Shown: positions 21,271 through 42,476, numbered from the stretch's first letter. The stretch: 64,000 bases of DNA from Gadus chalcogrammus (GCF_026213295.1 NC_079428.1:683184-747183); one strand, 5' to 3'. Numbers and translations are program-made. Notes: a model not told the origin generated them from the sequence alone.

Positions 21271-24200
21271 GGCGATCAGGAGCCCGTCGACCCTGGTCCC
21301 ACCAGGCGAGAGGACGGTCTTATCTGGAGACCTTCAGCCAAAGATCTCAGAACTAGTGGGAGGAGATGGTTCAACTCCTGGTGATTTGGATGGAATGTTC
21401 CTCTTTCTAAAACCAGCTCTCCCAGTGCGGTGGGGACTGGGGAATGTAGGATATGGTCGGTAGAAGTCAACGCGAGCCCGGGTATGTAATTGGTTCTATG
21501 ATTTCTACCCCCTGCTGTCCCTCTCTCTACGTCTCTCTATGTCTCTCTCTATGTGACACTCCCTCTCTCCTCTCTCTATGTGTGTGTCTCTCCCACACTC
21601 TCTCCTCCCACGAGCGCTGGCCTCTCTATCCTTTTGGACACCCCCAGAAACTCCCCAGGTGTTTATCGGCGGAGGGTCCAATGGTCACGGCTCTGGTGTT
21701 GACTCCGTTAACATTCTCTTCTGAGTTGAATCGTGTGCCTGGCGTCAAACCCGGATCCCTAAAGTTGGAATCAGCACGACCCTATCTTATCCCTGAATGG
21801 GCTCAGGAATAGAATGGCAAAACTTCCTTAAGTATTGTTAAACTTATTTCTGGACATAAAACTGTTTCATAAAACGGTGATACCCGATATTGTTTCACCA
21901 TTCAGCAGCTATTCTCCACAAACTGGTTCCATCCAAAGTGTGAGCGACAGTTTAACTCTGCTGGCCGTAGTCCTGAACCAAAACAGTCACTGGAAAACTT
22001 TGGAGGGACGACATCTGCTTCGTCAGCGTTACCGTCTCCATGGTGACCATCTCAAGGCCGCTCTCTCGCTCTCATGATCACCATACCTTATAAAGCCAGC
22101 TCAAACTGTCTGCCAGAGGAATTGATCATGCCATCACATGTCTTGTAACTTAAACATTTCGTAGTGTGTCATTTGCCTCATACCGCCTCGAAAAATTATT
22201 CTCTGTGATTGTTTGATTGTTTAAAATGAACTTTATTCCTTGTCTTGTGTTGTTTCCCTGTTAAGCTATTTATATCTGGTTGGTTTACTCTATATTGGGT
22301 GAATTTACATTAGGTTGATGTGCATGTAAAGCAGCACATAAACTGGTTTATTGGTAGTTCAAACCCACGCATGTCATAACGACTTCTCTCTCTCTTGAAC
22401 CCCTATCTTCAGAGACACAGATTAGATAATATATCCAAACATGGGGCTTAGTAAACACGCATATTGGGGTCAGGAGATTCAACATAATCAGTTGTGTGTA
22501 AAAGGTTAAGCTGAGCAGCACTGATACGGGCAAGCGTACCTCACGTCCTCGTTAACGACTAGAAATCGCTCCGTTCATCCTCTTCTCCTCTTTCCTATCT
22601 TAAGGGAATTTAACAAGCAAATGAACAGGTATTGTCTTTTCTGCTGGCGTTCTGCTGCAGTCTTTCTCGCTAAAACCTAGTAAATTATGACTTAGGCAGT
22701 TATTCTTTTTTTTATTTCCGAACCAGCCTCTGGACGTAATATAACTTTCTCTTTACTATCCAAGTCTATAGCTTTATCACCTGCTTTCCAAGAACACTGC
22801 AACTTTAATGGTATTCTCACAAGGGCAGCACAATGATTAAATTGTCCTTGTTTTGTAAATAGACTATCAAGGTTTTTTTTGCTGATGAAAGATTTGTAGA
22901 CACACTCAAACTTAGATAAACAAAAAAAAATAGCAAACTAGAAAAAGCTGAAAATGTATTAAACCAACGAAACGCAAACCTCAGCCCAGCCTCTATCTGA
23001 GAATACGTGACTTAAAAAGGGAGTTGAGAGTCTTTCAACATTCTCGGTATTCAGTGTTTGTTTAAGTGGAGAGTGTACGGAACCCAATGGAAACCTTTCT
23101 ATTATACGATTGGCTCTCTGGTCATTCTTTCAGCAGTCGTTCCAGGACTCTTTGGATCCTGTACTTCAAATGGATCTGTTATAGCACATTCACATAAATG
23201 TGTTTTTCACGAGATAGCAATGGAGAAGATCCCCCAGAATGATGTTCCACTTTAAGTTTGTTCTTTGCATTTTAAATGAAGGGTCTTGTTCATCTGTAGG
23301 GAAACGCAACTGGAGACTAGTGCTTACAAACAGCCTGCTGACAGATTCAACTGTTCTGCATTTCTACGTCCAGGCTTGAACTTCAACAACTGGGCCAGAA
23401 GAATATTCAGTCACAAAGTCATCACCTTGATGGCCAGAAGTCTCCGGTCAGAAGATCAGACTAAAGCTCACAGAGTAAAAGCCTTGATTAGATCGAATGG
23501 GTATTAACCGCACAAAATAAAAAACAGATATCACCCAATGTGGGACAGCTGTTGAAAGGTTGTGGGTTTGTATCCCAGTGACCACAGCAAACCTGTAGGC
23601 GTTATAGAGATACCAACACCTGACATGTTAAAACAAGAACTACCACATGCATGACATCCACTCTTCCAATCGTAATAATGATTCAAGTTAATGTTTGACT
23701 TCAAAAAGGCAATCCGAGTGGCTTTAAAAGTACCGTCCAGGTAAATATTTGAAACATTTCCTCAATGATTACCACGCATATTAACAAAAGATGACCATGT
23801 CAAGACGCCCCTTCACACCAGCTCTTCCGTCTCCACTATCACCTATCAGCTGTAATCTCTGCTCGTTTTAATCTTGCCTCTGCAGGGTTAAGGGGACATG
23901 GTTGTCGGTTTGACTCCCAGCAGAGTCTGGAACACAGAGTAGGGCCCGGGAATCCACTCGTTATCAGCGCCCTTGCCCATGGGCAGGGCAGAAGGTAGAG
24001 CTTGGTATAGGAGAATAATAATCCAAACTACAGATCGAGATACCGTTTGAACCATTTGGGCATTTTCACAGGCCAATCCAGGATAGGCCTTTGAGTTTTC
24101 ATTCTGCACACCAGAACGTTCCAGGATGTGTTTCGGTTCGATTGTCCACAAGGGTCACTTCCAGCCATGTCACATCGTGATCCGACAACTCAGAAGCCAA

Positions 24201-26574
24201 AGCGGTCAGGATGACTTGCAGATGTGAATACATAACCAGGAAACACTGTTCTGAACACTGCCGGGCGTCTGGTAAACAGAATGACCCGGTGATGAGGTAG
24301 GGCGCAGATAACTGAAACGATAAGCTTGAAATTATGGAGAATGTTCCTGATAGATGACAGATAGAGACGCCTATCTTCAGGTATAATAAAGGCCTTCAGA
24401 CTCGTTGATAGCACTGTTCCCTATCAACAAGACAGAACGGATGTCTCTTATTACAAACCAACAACACAAACACTGAATTGAGAATATTTATTCTACATAT
24501 ATTCGGAATCTCTGCTTTGAGAAATTTATTTGAAAGAAATACGGAGGGCGAGAGGTTTACAAACAGAGACTCGAGTTGTTCACAATAATGGTTGATTCAT
24601 AAGTCTAGTACATTTTGTTCTGATTTGAGTTGATAACAGCGATCACGCCACTCCTGACCGCAACATGGTAACAAATACTGAAACACACATTGACCTCTTA
24701 TTACCACCTAATTAATTTTATAACACTGAAACCGACCAGATAACGTAGAGTGTGATCCTCCAGGACCCACCACATGGCTCCTAACCAACCCGTGTTGCTC
24801 TGGTTATATTCCTGTAAATATTAACTACCATGTTGAAGTGGCTGCCTTGGGATTCGTCCGTGTTCCCAGCCGTCCGTCGCTCGCCCACACAGGGGCTCAT
24901 CGCCTCGTCTCTGGGGAGTTTCGGCCGTGTCGGCCTGGGGGTTAATGTGTAACACACACAGATAACCCCCAACAGATCCCCTCCACAGCCTTCCAGTTGT
25001 GATGCACATAACCTTACACCTTTCGAGGTCAATTTGTACGGCTTTTTTATCGCCCCGGCAACTGGGCACGTTTTTAGCTGATAGGACCTATCAGGCAGAA
25101 TCCACGATAATCGTGATGAGATCTGATGAATTGTCGTCACAAATGACCGAAGCAGGAAGCGGGGATGAAGTCAGAGACAAACAACTGATGATTAAAAGGC
25201 AATATGTGAATTATAAACTGGACTTGGAGCAGTGGCCGGTGAGTTCTTACTGGGACGGTGTGGGGAAAGGGAACCTCTGCACCCGTCACCCACGGTTACC
25301 GAGTGGAACATCATGTGTTTTGATTCCTGGTTCGCCCACGCGGGTCAGAACCAACGCTGCCGTTAGTTAACCGTTAAAAGTCTAAACTACGCCACCGGAA
25401 ACGGCCCACAGCCTCAATGGGCCGTTGACACGTGGGCATCGAACCGCGTTCCCTTCTACCATCACGCTCAGTAAAGAGTTTGGACCTCTATCCTGCAAAA
25501 TAAACAAAAACCGTTGAAAACGTTCCAACAGTTTCCTCACTTTATCGGTTCGTAGCGTCGCTTTGAACTCCGACAGCAGAAGGCCTCAGCCCTACCTTTC
25601 ACCTCAATCATTCCCCAAGACCCTTTTTGTTTTAATGAATGATTTTATTAACTGAACAGGTGTGCTCCATTTAAATAGATGATAAACAAATCGGTAACTA
25701 TCAACATATCTTATGGTTAGACATTTAATTACAAAGAACATAAAATATAAGTCGGACTTGTGTGTCTCATACTTGACCTTGCCCACCGGACAGACAGACA
25801 ACATATACAACTTATACACAACATACATATCTGCCCTGACACACAAGGTCCTCCAAGAAAACTATTAATTACTTTTGGCATTTAGATCAAACTTTAGCGT
25901 GTTGACCTTCCTCCCTGAGCGAAGTCGTTACCCTCTTAACATAGTTTCTATAGTGACCATGTTCCCCATCAATGCCCTCTTAACATAGTTTCTATAGTTA
26001 CCATGTTCCCCATCAATGCCTTCTTAACATAGTTTCTATAGTTACCATGTTCCCCATCAATGCCCTCTTAATATAGTTACCATGTTCCCCGCACAGTAAA
26101 GAAAACTAACACACCAAAACAAATGAATTGCACCTGCAAGGTCTTCAACCAACATCCTGTTTACATCTTAAAGGCTGTTCTCTTCTGATCAGTAAACCAG
26201 ATTCCTTAACACCCCCTGAAATGATTTACACTGTTAATCAGATGATGAGCGGGCGCTGCATATCGAAGGCTTTTGAAACATACAAAAGTGGGTCATGAAT
26301 ATGGGACGGCCATGTTTAAATGATTCATGCGGTTATTACAAACGCACTCCATAGTTCACATCAACGTGATTCAAATCGTAGTATACTAGGACTCCTCCCC
26401 CGATTTAGTGAACACACCAATCACAGCGCAGATTGAGTTAAACAAAGAAACTCTTTCAGCTTTTCCCCAACAGATGGAAGCCATGAATGTTTAATTATGG
26501 TAATTACAGAGAGAAACCTTCTGGGTGCTTCTCTATGGAAAAAGGAAAACAAAAACCAAGACCGAGCTTAACTT
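21271..26574. other. Intergenic cldn15-fis1, no gene seen
   Basis: The interval is mostly unique and AT-rich. The frames of 60-120 codons in it have no family resemblance and no plausible splice partners. Bases 25925-26095 hold four units of an about 42-bp repeat (AACATAGTTTCTATAGTTAC then CATGTTCCCCATCAATGCC). A tRNA-SINE-like scrap with GTGGGTTTGTATCCCAGTGA lies at about 23547-23620. The fis1 3' UTR must start at the right edge. Confidence 0.55.
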
Positions 26575-29500
26575 CTACGATTTGGCTCCTTTTGCGACGG
26601 CCAATCCGATGAGCCCGGCCAACCCGGCCACGCCCAGACCGATCCCGCTGCAGATCGCTATGCCAACCAGTCCATCTGGGGATGACAAAGAACAGACACC
26701 AATCGTTTGAATTCATGACTCAATCCACGTCCAATAGCAGCCCTGTCTCTGCATGCAAATGCTAGTCTGGCAGTCAGGCTCTCGTTTACGTAGCTGGAAC
26801 CATTTAGCACTTATCTGGCCTTGAGCTGGATGATAGCCTAACCACACAGCAGAGCGTAAGAGCAAGCCCCTTTAGAGTTTGATGGTCCCTAGAGTTTGAC
26901 GGCCCCGAGAGTTTGATGGTCCCTAGAGTTTCCCGGTCCCTAGAGTTTGACATCACTAGTGTTTGACAGCCGCTAGTCACCTAGTCAACTACAAGACCCA
27001 GTCACTCTACAATCCTCTACATCCATGTGAAACATAGGGGAGGCACAAACTATCAGAGGCTGTAGATGTTTTAACTGATACCTGTACTATTCTTTTCCAA
27101 TGTTATTACTGCATTGCACGTCGTCTTGACATACAGCCCTCAGTCCTTCATGTTGCGTTTAATCTACGTTGTATTGTGTGTACTGCGTCTGGGCCGGATC
27201 TCCTGAAGGATGAATGTGTCTCCAGCCCAGGTGTTTGAGTGTGGACGGACCCTTCTTCAGGGCCTTCTCGATGAGCGTCTGCAGCTCCAGAGCCTGCGTG
27301 TTCCCTGGCTCGTTCCTCAGCAGCGTGCGGATGTACTTCAGGGCCCTCTCATAGTCCTACAGCCGAGGGACGGTGGGGAGAGAGGGACAAAATCAAAACG
27401 AAACTTTATTGACGATATATGATTCAAACGAACAGCAGAAATGACGCCGACTCCAAGCCGAGAGGAGCCGAGTGAGTCCACATCAATGTTTATCCTCCCC
27501 CTAGCCAACATCACCTCAGCCCACCTCTTTAATACATAACCCCAGATACCCATTAATGACGTGTAATCCCTCCTTTCACCTCAGGGTTCAGCGGACACAA
27601 TCACCACATTTACACCGAGAAATGATCACATCTTAACTGTGTCTGTCGTTAATAGTCAACGGTCAATTGTTTACGAAACATATTGGCTAAGAGAATACGA
27701 GGAATCATAAAGCCGGCCTAACCCGGCCAGGTATAAAGTCTAGTGCTGCATTAACAGCGCTCACACCTTGAGCCGGTAGTTGGCCACTGCCAGGTAGAAC
27801 AGGAAGTCGCGGGAGTCGTCCTTGCTCGCTTTCAGCACCAGCTCTGGAAATAAAAAGGTTGTAAAAGTAAAACAATGCACAGTAGACATGTGAGAGAGGG
27901 CGGTTGATTGGGCTTCAAGGTTTGGCCACGTCACTGTAACCATGGATACAAGATAGGCTGATCAGTCAAGGTTACTTGTGGCATGATGATTGGCTGCTCT
28001 GTGCATCGGATTTCTACATTAAGACCGATCATAAACAGGCAATCCATACAATACTGTAATATCAATACAATCCATACAATGCAACCATTCCCCGGTCAGA
28101 CCTACACTGTATGGTTTTAAACTTAAAGGAGAAATCCGGTGTAAAATGGATCTTGGATATGTTTGGTTTGATAACGAGTTGGAATGTTCGTTTGTCAGCA
28201 AAAAAGCGCATATAGACGCATTCTTAAATTGGCTCTTTTTAGCAGATTCTACCAAAACGCTATAAACTTGGAACGATGGGGGCATGCCTCATGGTAAAAA
28301 CTAAATCCATCTTGTCTTTAAGAATCGATAGGTAGATTGGCGAACACAGAGCTTGTGACATCCATCAACAACACACAAGCTCTGTGTTCGCCAATCTACC
28401 TATCGAGTCTTGAAGACAGGATGGCGTCGACGGGTGAACTACTGATGGTATTGTACGCATAAAATGTCATTTTTAATAAAGTTATAAAAGTTTTGTTTTG
28501 ACCCTTAAGAAGTGTCGGATTACTTCTAGCCTTGTAAGTGGTTTAAAATAGAGATTTCGTTCTTACCATGAGACAACCCCAATCGTTCAAAGTTTATAGC
28601 GTTTTGTTAGAATCTGTAAAACAACCAACTTAAGAATGCGTCTATATGCGCCTTTTTGCTCCCAAACGAACATTCCAACTCGTTATTATACCAAACATAT
28701 CCCAGATCTATTTTATACCGGATTTCCCCTTCAAACACATCATAGTAAACGGTTGGGCATGTGCTGCCCAATATTTGACTGACGTTACAGTACTACATTT
28801 ACCATGATAGTAATTATCTAAATGTAAATATAGCTTTTTTTATTAATTTCAGAAATCAGGTATATATATATATTTATGTATATATATATATTGAAAGCAA
28901 AACTAAAGAAGTCCCAGTCTTTCTTTCAGAAATCTGGTCTCCTCCTAAAAAGAAAAACATAACAGAAACACTATAATTGACATCTACACGATTAATACGA
29001 AGATAACTTTATCTTACAATTTATATTGTATGGCAATGATAGTAATACATGGATTACACACATTATTCTGGCACTTAATGTACGCACTTATTGTATGTTG
29101 TACGACCTGGCACTTAAAAATAGTTCATAGCGTGTAGCATCGTATCCTATCTATCTTTGTTGTCTAAGGGGAATGGGTTAACCTAGTGATGGTTAGTGCT
29201 TGGCACTTGGTTCTATGAGCACCCTTACTGTACCGACAGCAAATATATTGTTGTTTCCCTTTCTTCTGACAAATGTACTTATTGTAAGTCGCTCTGGATA
29301 GAAGCGTCTGCTTGATGTGAATGTATTCCCCACCACCACCACCCACCATCCAGGAGCACCACCCCCTTCTTGATGTCGGCGGTGTATTTGCTCCTGATCA
29401 GACACCAGGCGTACTCGAACTTGGTGTCTTTGGACACGGAGCCCTTCTGCTCCTCTGCTTTATACTTCTTCTCGAACTTCTGGAACCACAATACACAAAC

Positions 29501-30013
29501 AAAGGCATTTACTTTGGTAGTTAAACACAAACAAAGGCTTTTACTCTGGTAGTTAAACACAAACAAAGGCTTTTACTTAGGCGGTTGAAGACGATTCACG
29601 CATTTACCATTTAGAAGTAATCGAAATAGTTAGTAGTTAGTCAACAATGATGACTCGCGGACTCAAACAAGTTAAACTGTATGTGAAAACCAACTGGAAC
29701 TAGTGAGAAGAGGAGTGATACATAGATGACTTGTTATGTTTTAAGGTCACTTATAGTGTTGAGATATCAATTATTAAAGTGCGCAGATGAAGGGAATAGT
29801 TACGTCATCGTTACTGGTTTCGGGGACCACCACGGAGCCTTTAGAAACCTCCTAATCCCGGGCGATATCCGCCTTAATCCCGACCATATGTCTTCATAAC
29901 GGCATCATATAACTATTTAATTTGATAAAAGCCTCGAATGTAAAGATGGGACGCGGTTAAAGACTTACTATAAGGTCTTCCGGAGCCACAACATCACTCA
30001 CGACAGCCTCCAT
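26575..30013 (-). CDS. fis1: Mitochondrial fission 1 protein
   Basis: Five minus-strand exons, 29969-30013, 29347-29479, 27767-27843, 27251-27356 and 26575-26675, give 153 codons plus TAG (human 152). The protein reads MEAVVSDVVAPEDLI, KFEKKYKAEEQKG, FEYAWCLIRSKYTADIKKG, FLFYLAVANYRLKDYERALK and ends with a glycine-rich membrane anchor GLVGIAICSGIGLGVAGLAG plus the basic tip AVAKGAKS. It is the tail-anchored outer-membrane (and peroxisomal) protein whose TPR-like helical bundle faces the cytosol and takes part in fission and mitochondrial quality control. The exon 4 donor is unusual (GG|GTCCGT). Intron 2 contains a Kolobok-like element. Confidence 0.96.
28127..28729. mobile_element. Kolobok-like inverted-repeat element (603 bp) in fis1 intron 2
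   Basis: Long inverted arms: the left begins AGGAGAAATCCGGTGTAAAA and the right, read on the other strand, begins AGGGGAAATCCGGTATAAAA. Similarity extends about 190 bases on each side. The flanks are TTAA (28123-28126) and TTCA (28730-28733), consistent with a decayed TTAA target duplication. There is no transposase. The centre holds a perfect 32-bp stem (28326-28357 with 28374-28405). Confidence 0.7.
29079..29325 (-). repeat. Interspersed repeat, copy 2 of 4 (GCGACTTACAAT family)
   Basis: The same family as 18123-18362, in the same orientation, ending on the plus strand with TAAGTCGCTCTGGATAGAAG. It lies in fis1 intron 2, directly beside the exon 2 donor at 29346. Confidence 0.75.
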
Positions 30014-30492
30014 GTTTCCGGAAACTGATTCACACCACGCCCACTTGAACAACGTGACACTTGTTTTGACGTTTTACGGTTCTATTTATTTATTTTTATA
30101 TTATTTAGAGAATATATTATGTTATATTGTGTATTTTAAATGAAATAGGCGCACTGCTCAATTTAATTAGAATGTACAACATATTATTTATTTTCGGTGG
30201 TCAAATCATATTTTATTAAACAGTGCACAAACAGTTAAAGAGGCCATTCATCATCAAGATAACAATTGATGCTTTAAAAATTCTACGTGTAACGAAAAAT
30301 AAAACAAAAACAGACAAACATTTTTAATTAATTATTTCTTCAACAGACACACAACTATAATAAAATAATATAATAACAAATCAACCTTTGCTTTGGATTG
30401 ATTATGCAACAAATGATCATTACAAAACAATCATTGACTTCCTAATGTTAACTATTCAAGAGAGCACAGACAGACAGACAGACAGACAGAGG

Positions 30493-30563
<71 letters not shown>

Positions 30564-30566
30564 GGG
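30014..30566. other. fis1 upstream / cda 3' region
   Basis: AT-rich spacer with no gene. TTTATT at 30187-30192 (AATAAA on the minus strand) is a candidate cda polyadenylation signal. A (CAGA)n tract of about 24 units (30466-30562) ends 4 bases before the cda stop codon region. Confidence 0.55.
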
Positions 30567-38621
<8,055 letters not shown>

Positions 38622-38872
38622 GAGGGTGACAGCGCGAGGAGGATCACCCACTCCGATCCGGACGGTTCTGTGACATCATTACGACCTCACCGATGCTGAT
38701 GATGACTATAATATATAATAGATTAATGTATAATATCGTAATATAAGACATTTTCTTCAAATAACCAGGCTTCCTAACGGAGGGGGTCCATTGATCCGAG
38801 TGCCACTCCCTCTGTCATGTCCCATTTTATATGATGTGAACTGAACTGCAGATGAATATGGGTGGTAATTCA

Positions 38873-38878
38873 AATAAA
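38873..38878 (+). terminator. tm4sf5 polyadenylation signal
   Basis: AATAAA 252 bases after the proposed stop codon, followed by a T-rich stretch. It supports the short terminal exon of tm4sf5. Confidence 0.65.
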
Positions 38879-39240
38879 CCTTTTTATTGTTTCGATTTAG
38901 ATCTGATTATGTAGTATTTTGCGTGACTTTACTGAAATATGTACTCATGGTATTTAGAATCTTAATAAATAACCCCAGCTTTTTTTCACAATAAAAATGT
39001 ATGATATCAATCACGATGACGGCGTCACTCAAAGGTGACAATTTTGTCTTCTACTGCTTTTCCCAAGCTCACACAATATACCATGAATCCTCCATCCTCC
39101 CACGCTGTTATAATTAATCTACTTCCTAATTATACAGTTGAACAACTTCAGCTGCCCTCGGCAGAATCACAGGGGCTCTTCCTGTCAATGACCTAACACA
39201 TTTAATGAGCTGTCCGCTCCTTTCTGTGGACCGGGTCCAA

Positions 39241-41214
39241 TATGGAGTCAGTTTCCTGCCATAATTCAAACCTGAAAAAAAAAGTTTCAAAGGCTTGTAA
39301 GTCTGGGTTTGAAAACTCAACACCTTGTAAAATAGGTTTTGCAACACTGAAAAGAGATTATAACCTGAAAAAAAATAAAACTAAAATTCAAACATCTGTA
39401 AACATGATCTTGTGTTCTATTTTATCTTCTTCATCATTTTCACCAACACATTTTCAAAGTTCAAACAATTTCACCAGCGCATTTGCAGAGTTTCAAATCT
39501 GGCACTGTTCTAACAGTGTATTTCATTGTTGCCCGGTTTTGAAACCTTGTAAATGGGATTCTGCAAACAGGTGTTCATACATTGAGAAATACGTTTTGAA
39601 AGGTTGAATATTTAGTTTTAAAAACTTGTAAAGGTGTACGTTTACGACATTGCAACGTATTTTTTCAAAACTGGCTTTTCAGCACTGACTTTTCAGAGAT
39701 TTGACCACACAGGCGCAAGCTTTGAGTCACGTGAATATTGGCAGTGTTCTGACGCCACTCGTTTTGAAACTCCTGACAGTCGAATCTGAAAAAGAAAAAA
39801 ACGTTCCTGGGGGCGGGACCATTTAGCTCTAAACCTATTGGTTGCTCTCGGCTGACGTACATTCCAATCACATGTGCCGTTCAACGGGCTGTGCGTGATT
39901 GACAGTGCTCTGCCGATGACACGAATAACAAGCGACTTTCGAGGTTGATTTTGATTTCCATTTTCTGGAACCAGAAGCTGTGTTCGAAATCGTTCCCTAT
40001 TCCCTATATAGTGTACATGATATAGTGCACTATATAGGGAATAGGGAACGAGAATTCGGACACTACGCCTAACATTTCTAAACGTCATTTGCGTCAGTAA
40101 ATGCGCCTGGTATTTGTGTGACGTGATGCGCCGACATCATCTAAACAAACCGGGCTGGAGGTTGTATTGATGTTGAATGTTACATTTCCTTGTTCAAGTT
40201 TTTTTTAATTAATTTTGAATGTTAAATCCCAAATAAATTGTTGACATTTCTAAACACAAGCCGGAGACGCTTCTTCTTCTCCCCTGGAAAAATACAACCG
40301 CATTGCATTGTGGTATACGGGAGTAACATGTAGGGAACATCGTATGTACCCTATTTTAAGTCCACTATGTAGTGGACCACTGAGAATTCGAACACCCTAC
40401 AAAGAGTCTCATCTCCATAGGACGCGACTAGCAAGGACGCGTCCTAGCAAGGCTGCAGCCTTCACTTTGGGAAACAGCCATGGTTCCAGAAAATGGAAAT
40501 CAAAATCAACCGCGAAAGTTGCTTGTTATTCGTGTCATCGGCAGAGCACTGTCAATCACGCGCAGCCCGTTGAACGGCACATGTGATTGGAATGTACGTC
40601 AGCCGAGAGCAACCAATAGGTTTAGAGCTAAATGGTCCCGCCCCCAGGAACGTTTTTTCTTTTTCAGATTCGACTGTCAGGAGTTTCAAAACGAGTGGCG
40701 TCAGAACACTGCCAATATTCACGTGACTCAAAGCTTGCGCCTGTGTGGTCAAATCTCTGAAAAGTCAGTGCTGAAAAGCCAGTTCTGAAAAAATACGTTG
40801 CAATGTCGTAAACGTACACCTTTACAAGTTTTTAAAACTAAATATTCAACCTTTCAAAACGTATTTCTCAATGTATGAACACCTGTTTGCAGAATCCCAT
40901 TTACAAGGTTTCAAAACCGGGCAACAATGAAATACACTGTTAGAATAGTGACAGATTTGAAACTCTGCAAATGCGCTGGTGAAATTGTTTGAACTTTGAA
41001 AATGTGTTGGTGAAAATGATGAAGAAGATAAAATAGAACACAAGATCATGTTTACAGATGTTTGAATTTTAGTTTTAGTTTTTTTCAGGTTATAATCTCT
41101 TTTTTCAGTGTTGCAAAACCTTTTTTACAAGGTGTTGAGTTTTCAAACCCAGACTTACAAGCCTTTGAAACTTTTTTTTTCAGGTTTGAATTATGGCAGG
41201 AAACTGACTCCATA
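39241..41214. mobile_element. Fold-back DNA transposon with 733-bp inverted arms, 6-bp target duplication
   Basis: Left arm 39241-39973 and right arm 40481-41214 are reverse complements with very few mismatches, separated by a 507-bp centre. The ends are TATGGAGTCAGTTTCCTGCC on both sides. The 6-bp direct repeat GTCCAA flanks it (39235-39240, 41215-41220). Frames of about 130 codons appear in both arms because of the symmetry, and I see no transposase. The 6-bp duplication with TATGG ends resembles what I recall of the IS3EU superfamily; that classification is tentative. The centre holds a second, palindromic insertion. Confidence 0.85.
39974..40480. repeat. Unpaired centre of the fold-back element, with nested palindrome
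   Basis: A perfect 23-bp inverted repeat (39991-40013 with 40028-40050; CGTTCCCTATTCCCTATATA and its complement) stands near the left junction. TTCGAA-type words near 39982 and 40390 suggest the ends of a second small element of the AGGGAATAGGG type common in fish. Confidence 0.6.
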
Positions 41215-41220
41215 GTCCAA

Positions 41221-42048
41221 CAGCACCAACCGCACTCTGCCGCCCCCTGTGGCCAATCGACGCACTGCAGCCCTACAACGTGACTTGCCAAATGAATGCC
41301 TGTAAACACGGTTAATCCTCTAATCTTTCGTTGTCATTGAACTGTTTCTTGGTAGTAGTTACCTAACTTGCTTTCACTGACAGCCCTGAGAGCGTCAGAC
41401 AGAGCGCACCGACTCAGGCTGCTAAACCAGGGTCAGGTTTCACCTGGTGGTCAGAGCACATTGTGAGACAGATATACCACAGGGTACACCTCCACGGTCC
41501 ACCGCGTTAACGTCCTCGGCTCTGAAGATCATTAACACTGTCGAGTCGCCAGTTTTAAAGTGAGAGGAGGCTGTTTCCGCTGACCTGTGACCCTGCGGTA
41601 GCAAGGGCCACAGGTCACAACGCCCCCGTTTACATGACCCCCCCTTCACATCTTTAGTAAGAACAGCAGCTCTAACCAGGCTGGAGAACGGCAGAGAGCG
41701 GGAACAGGGAGGACACGGGTCTACAGTAGCATACATTAGCACCGAGGTAGCTTTACATTCACTGCACTGATTTACCTAATCAGGTCATCCGCTTAACATT
41801 GAGTTTAGATTAGCTTCGCATTAGCTTTACATTAGCATGAATTAGCTTTGCAGTAGCTCTGCATTAGCTCTCAATAATCATTGTGTTTGCGTTGATTGGC
41901 GCTACGGGCGGCGGCGCAGCGAGCAGCACTCCCCCTGGCCTGGCCCACCGATTGGCTGAGCTGAAGGAGCAGGGTTGCGCAACAGAGTGGAAAGTGAAGA
42001 AATGGAGCAAAGAAATAGAGAAGGAGAGACTGGGAAGGGAAGGGAATC
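41221..42048. other. Unique intergenic DNA
   Basis: No gene recognised. Bases 41780-41880 repeat the word ATTAGCTTTGCA or TTACATTAGC several times. Bases 41885-42000 are GC-richer, but I find no splice partner for the frame there. Confidence 0.45.
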
Positions 42049-42476
42049 ATAGAGGAGGAGGAGGGAGAGGAGGAGGAAGAGGAAGAGCAGGAGGAGGAGC
42101 AGGAGGAGGAGGAGGAGGAAGAGGAGGAGGAGGAGGGGAAGGAGGAGGAGGAGGAAGAGCAGGAGGAGGAGGAGGAGGAAGAGGAGGAGGGGAAGGAGGA
42201 GGAAGAGGAGGAGGAAGAGGAGGAGGAAGAGGAGGAGGGGAAGGAGGAGGAAGAAGAGGGGGAGAAGGAGGAGGAGGAGGTAGAGGAGGAAGAGGAGGGG
42301 AAGGAGGAGGAAGAGGAGGAGGGGGAGGAAGAGGAGGAGGGGAAGGAGGAGGAGGAGGAAGAAGAGGGGGAGAAGGAGGAGTTGGGGAAGGAGGTGGAGG
42401 AGGCAGAGGAGGAGGAAGAGGAGGGGATGAGGAGGAGGAGGAGGAAGAGGAGGAGGAGGAGGAGGAGGATGAGGGG
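42049..42476. repeat. GGA/GAA polypurine tract
   Basis: About 430 bases that are almost entirely purine on the plus strand, made of GGAGGAGGAAGA-type units with a handful of T or C. Frames on both strands are glycine- or proline-rich translations of the repeat. Confidence 0.95.

Noticed and set aside
23058..23255. 65-codon frame with a hydrophobic stretch, a possible small membrane protein
   Set aside because: No splice partners, no Kozak context, AT-rich surroundings and no family resemblance; expected by chance in 5 kb of non-coding DNA.
39693..40788. Two similar frames of about 100-130 codons facing each other, resembling a duplicated gene
   Set aside because: They are the same inverted arm of the fold-back element read twice; no known protein resemblance, and stops interrupt the flanks.
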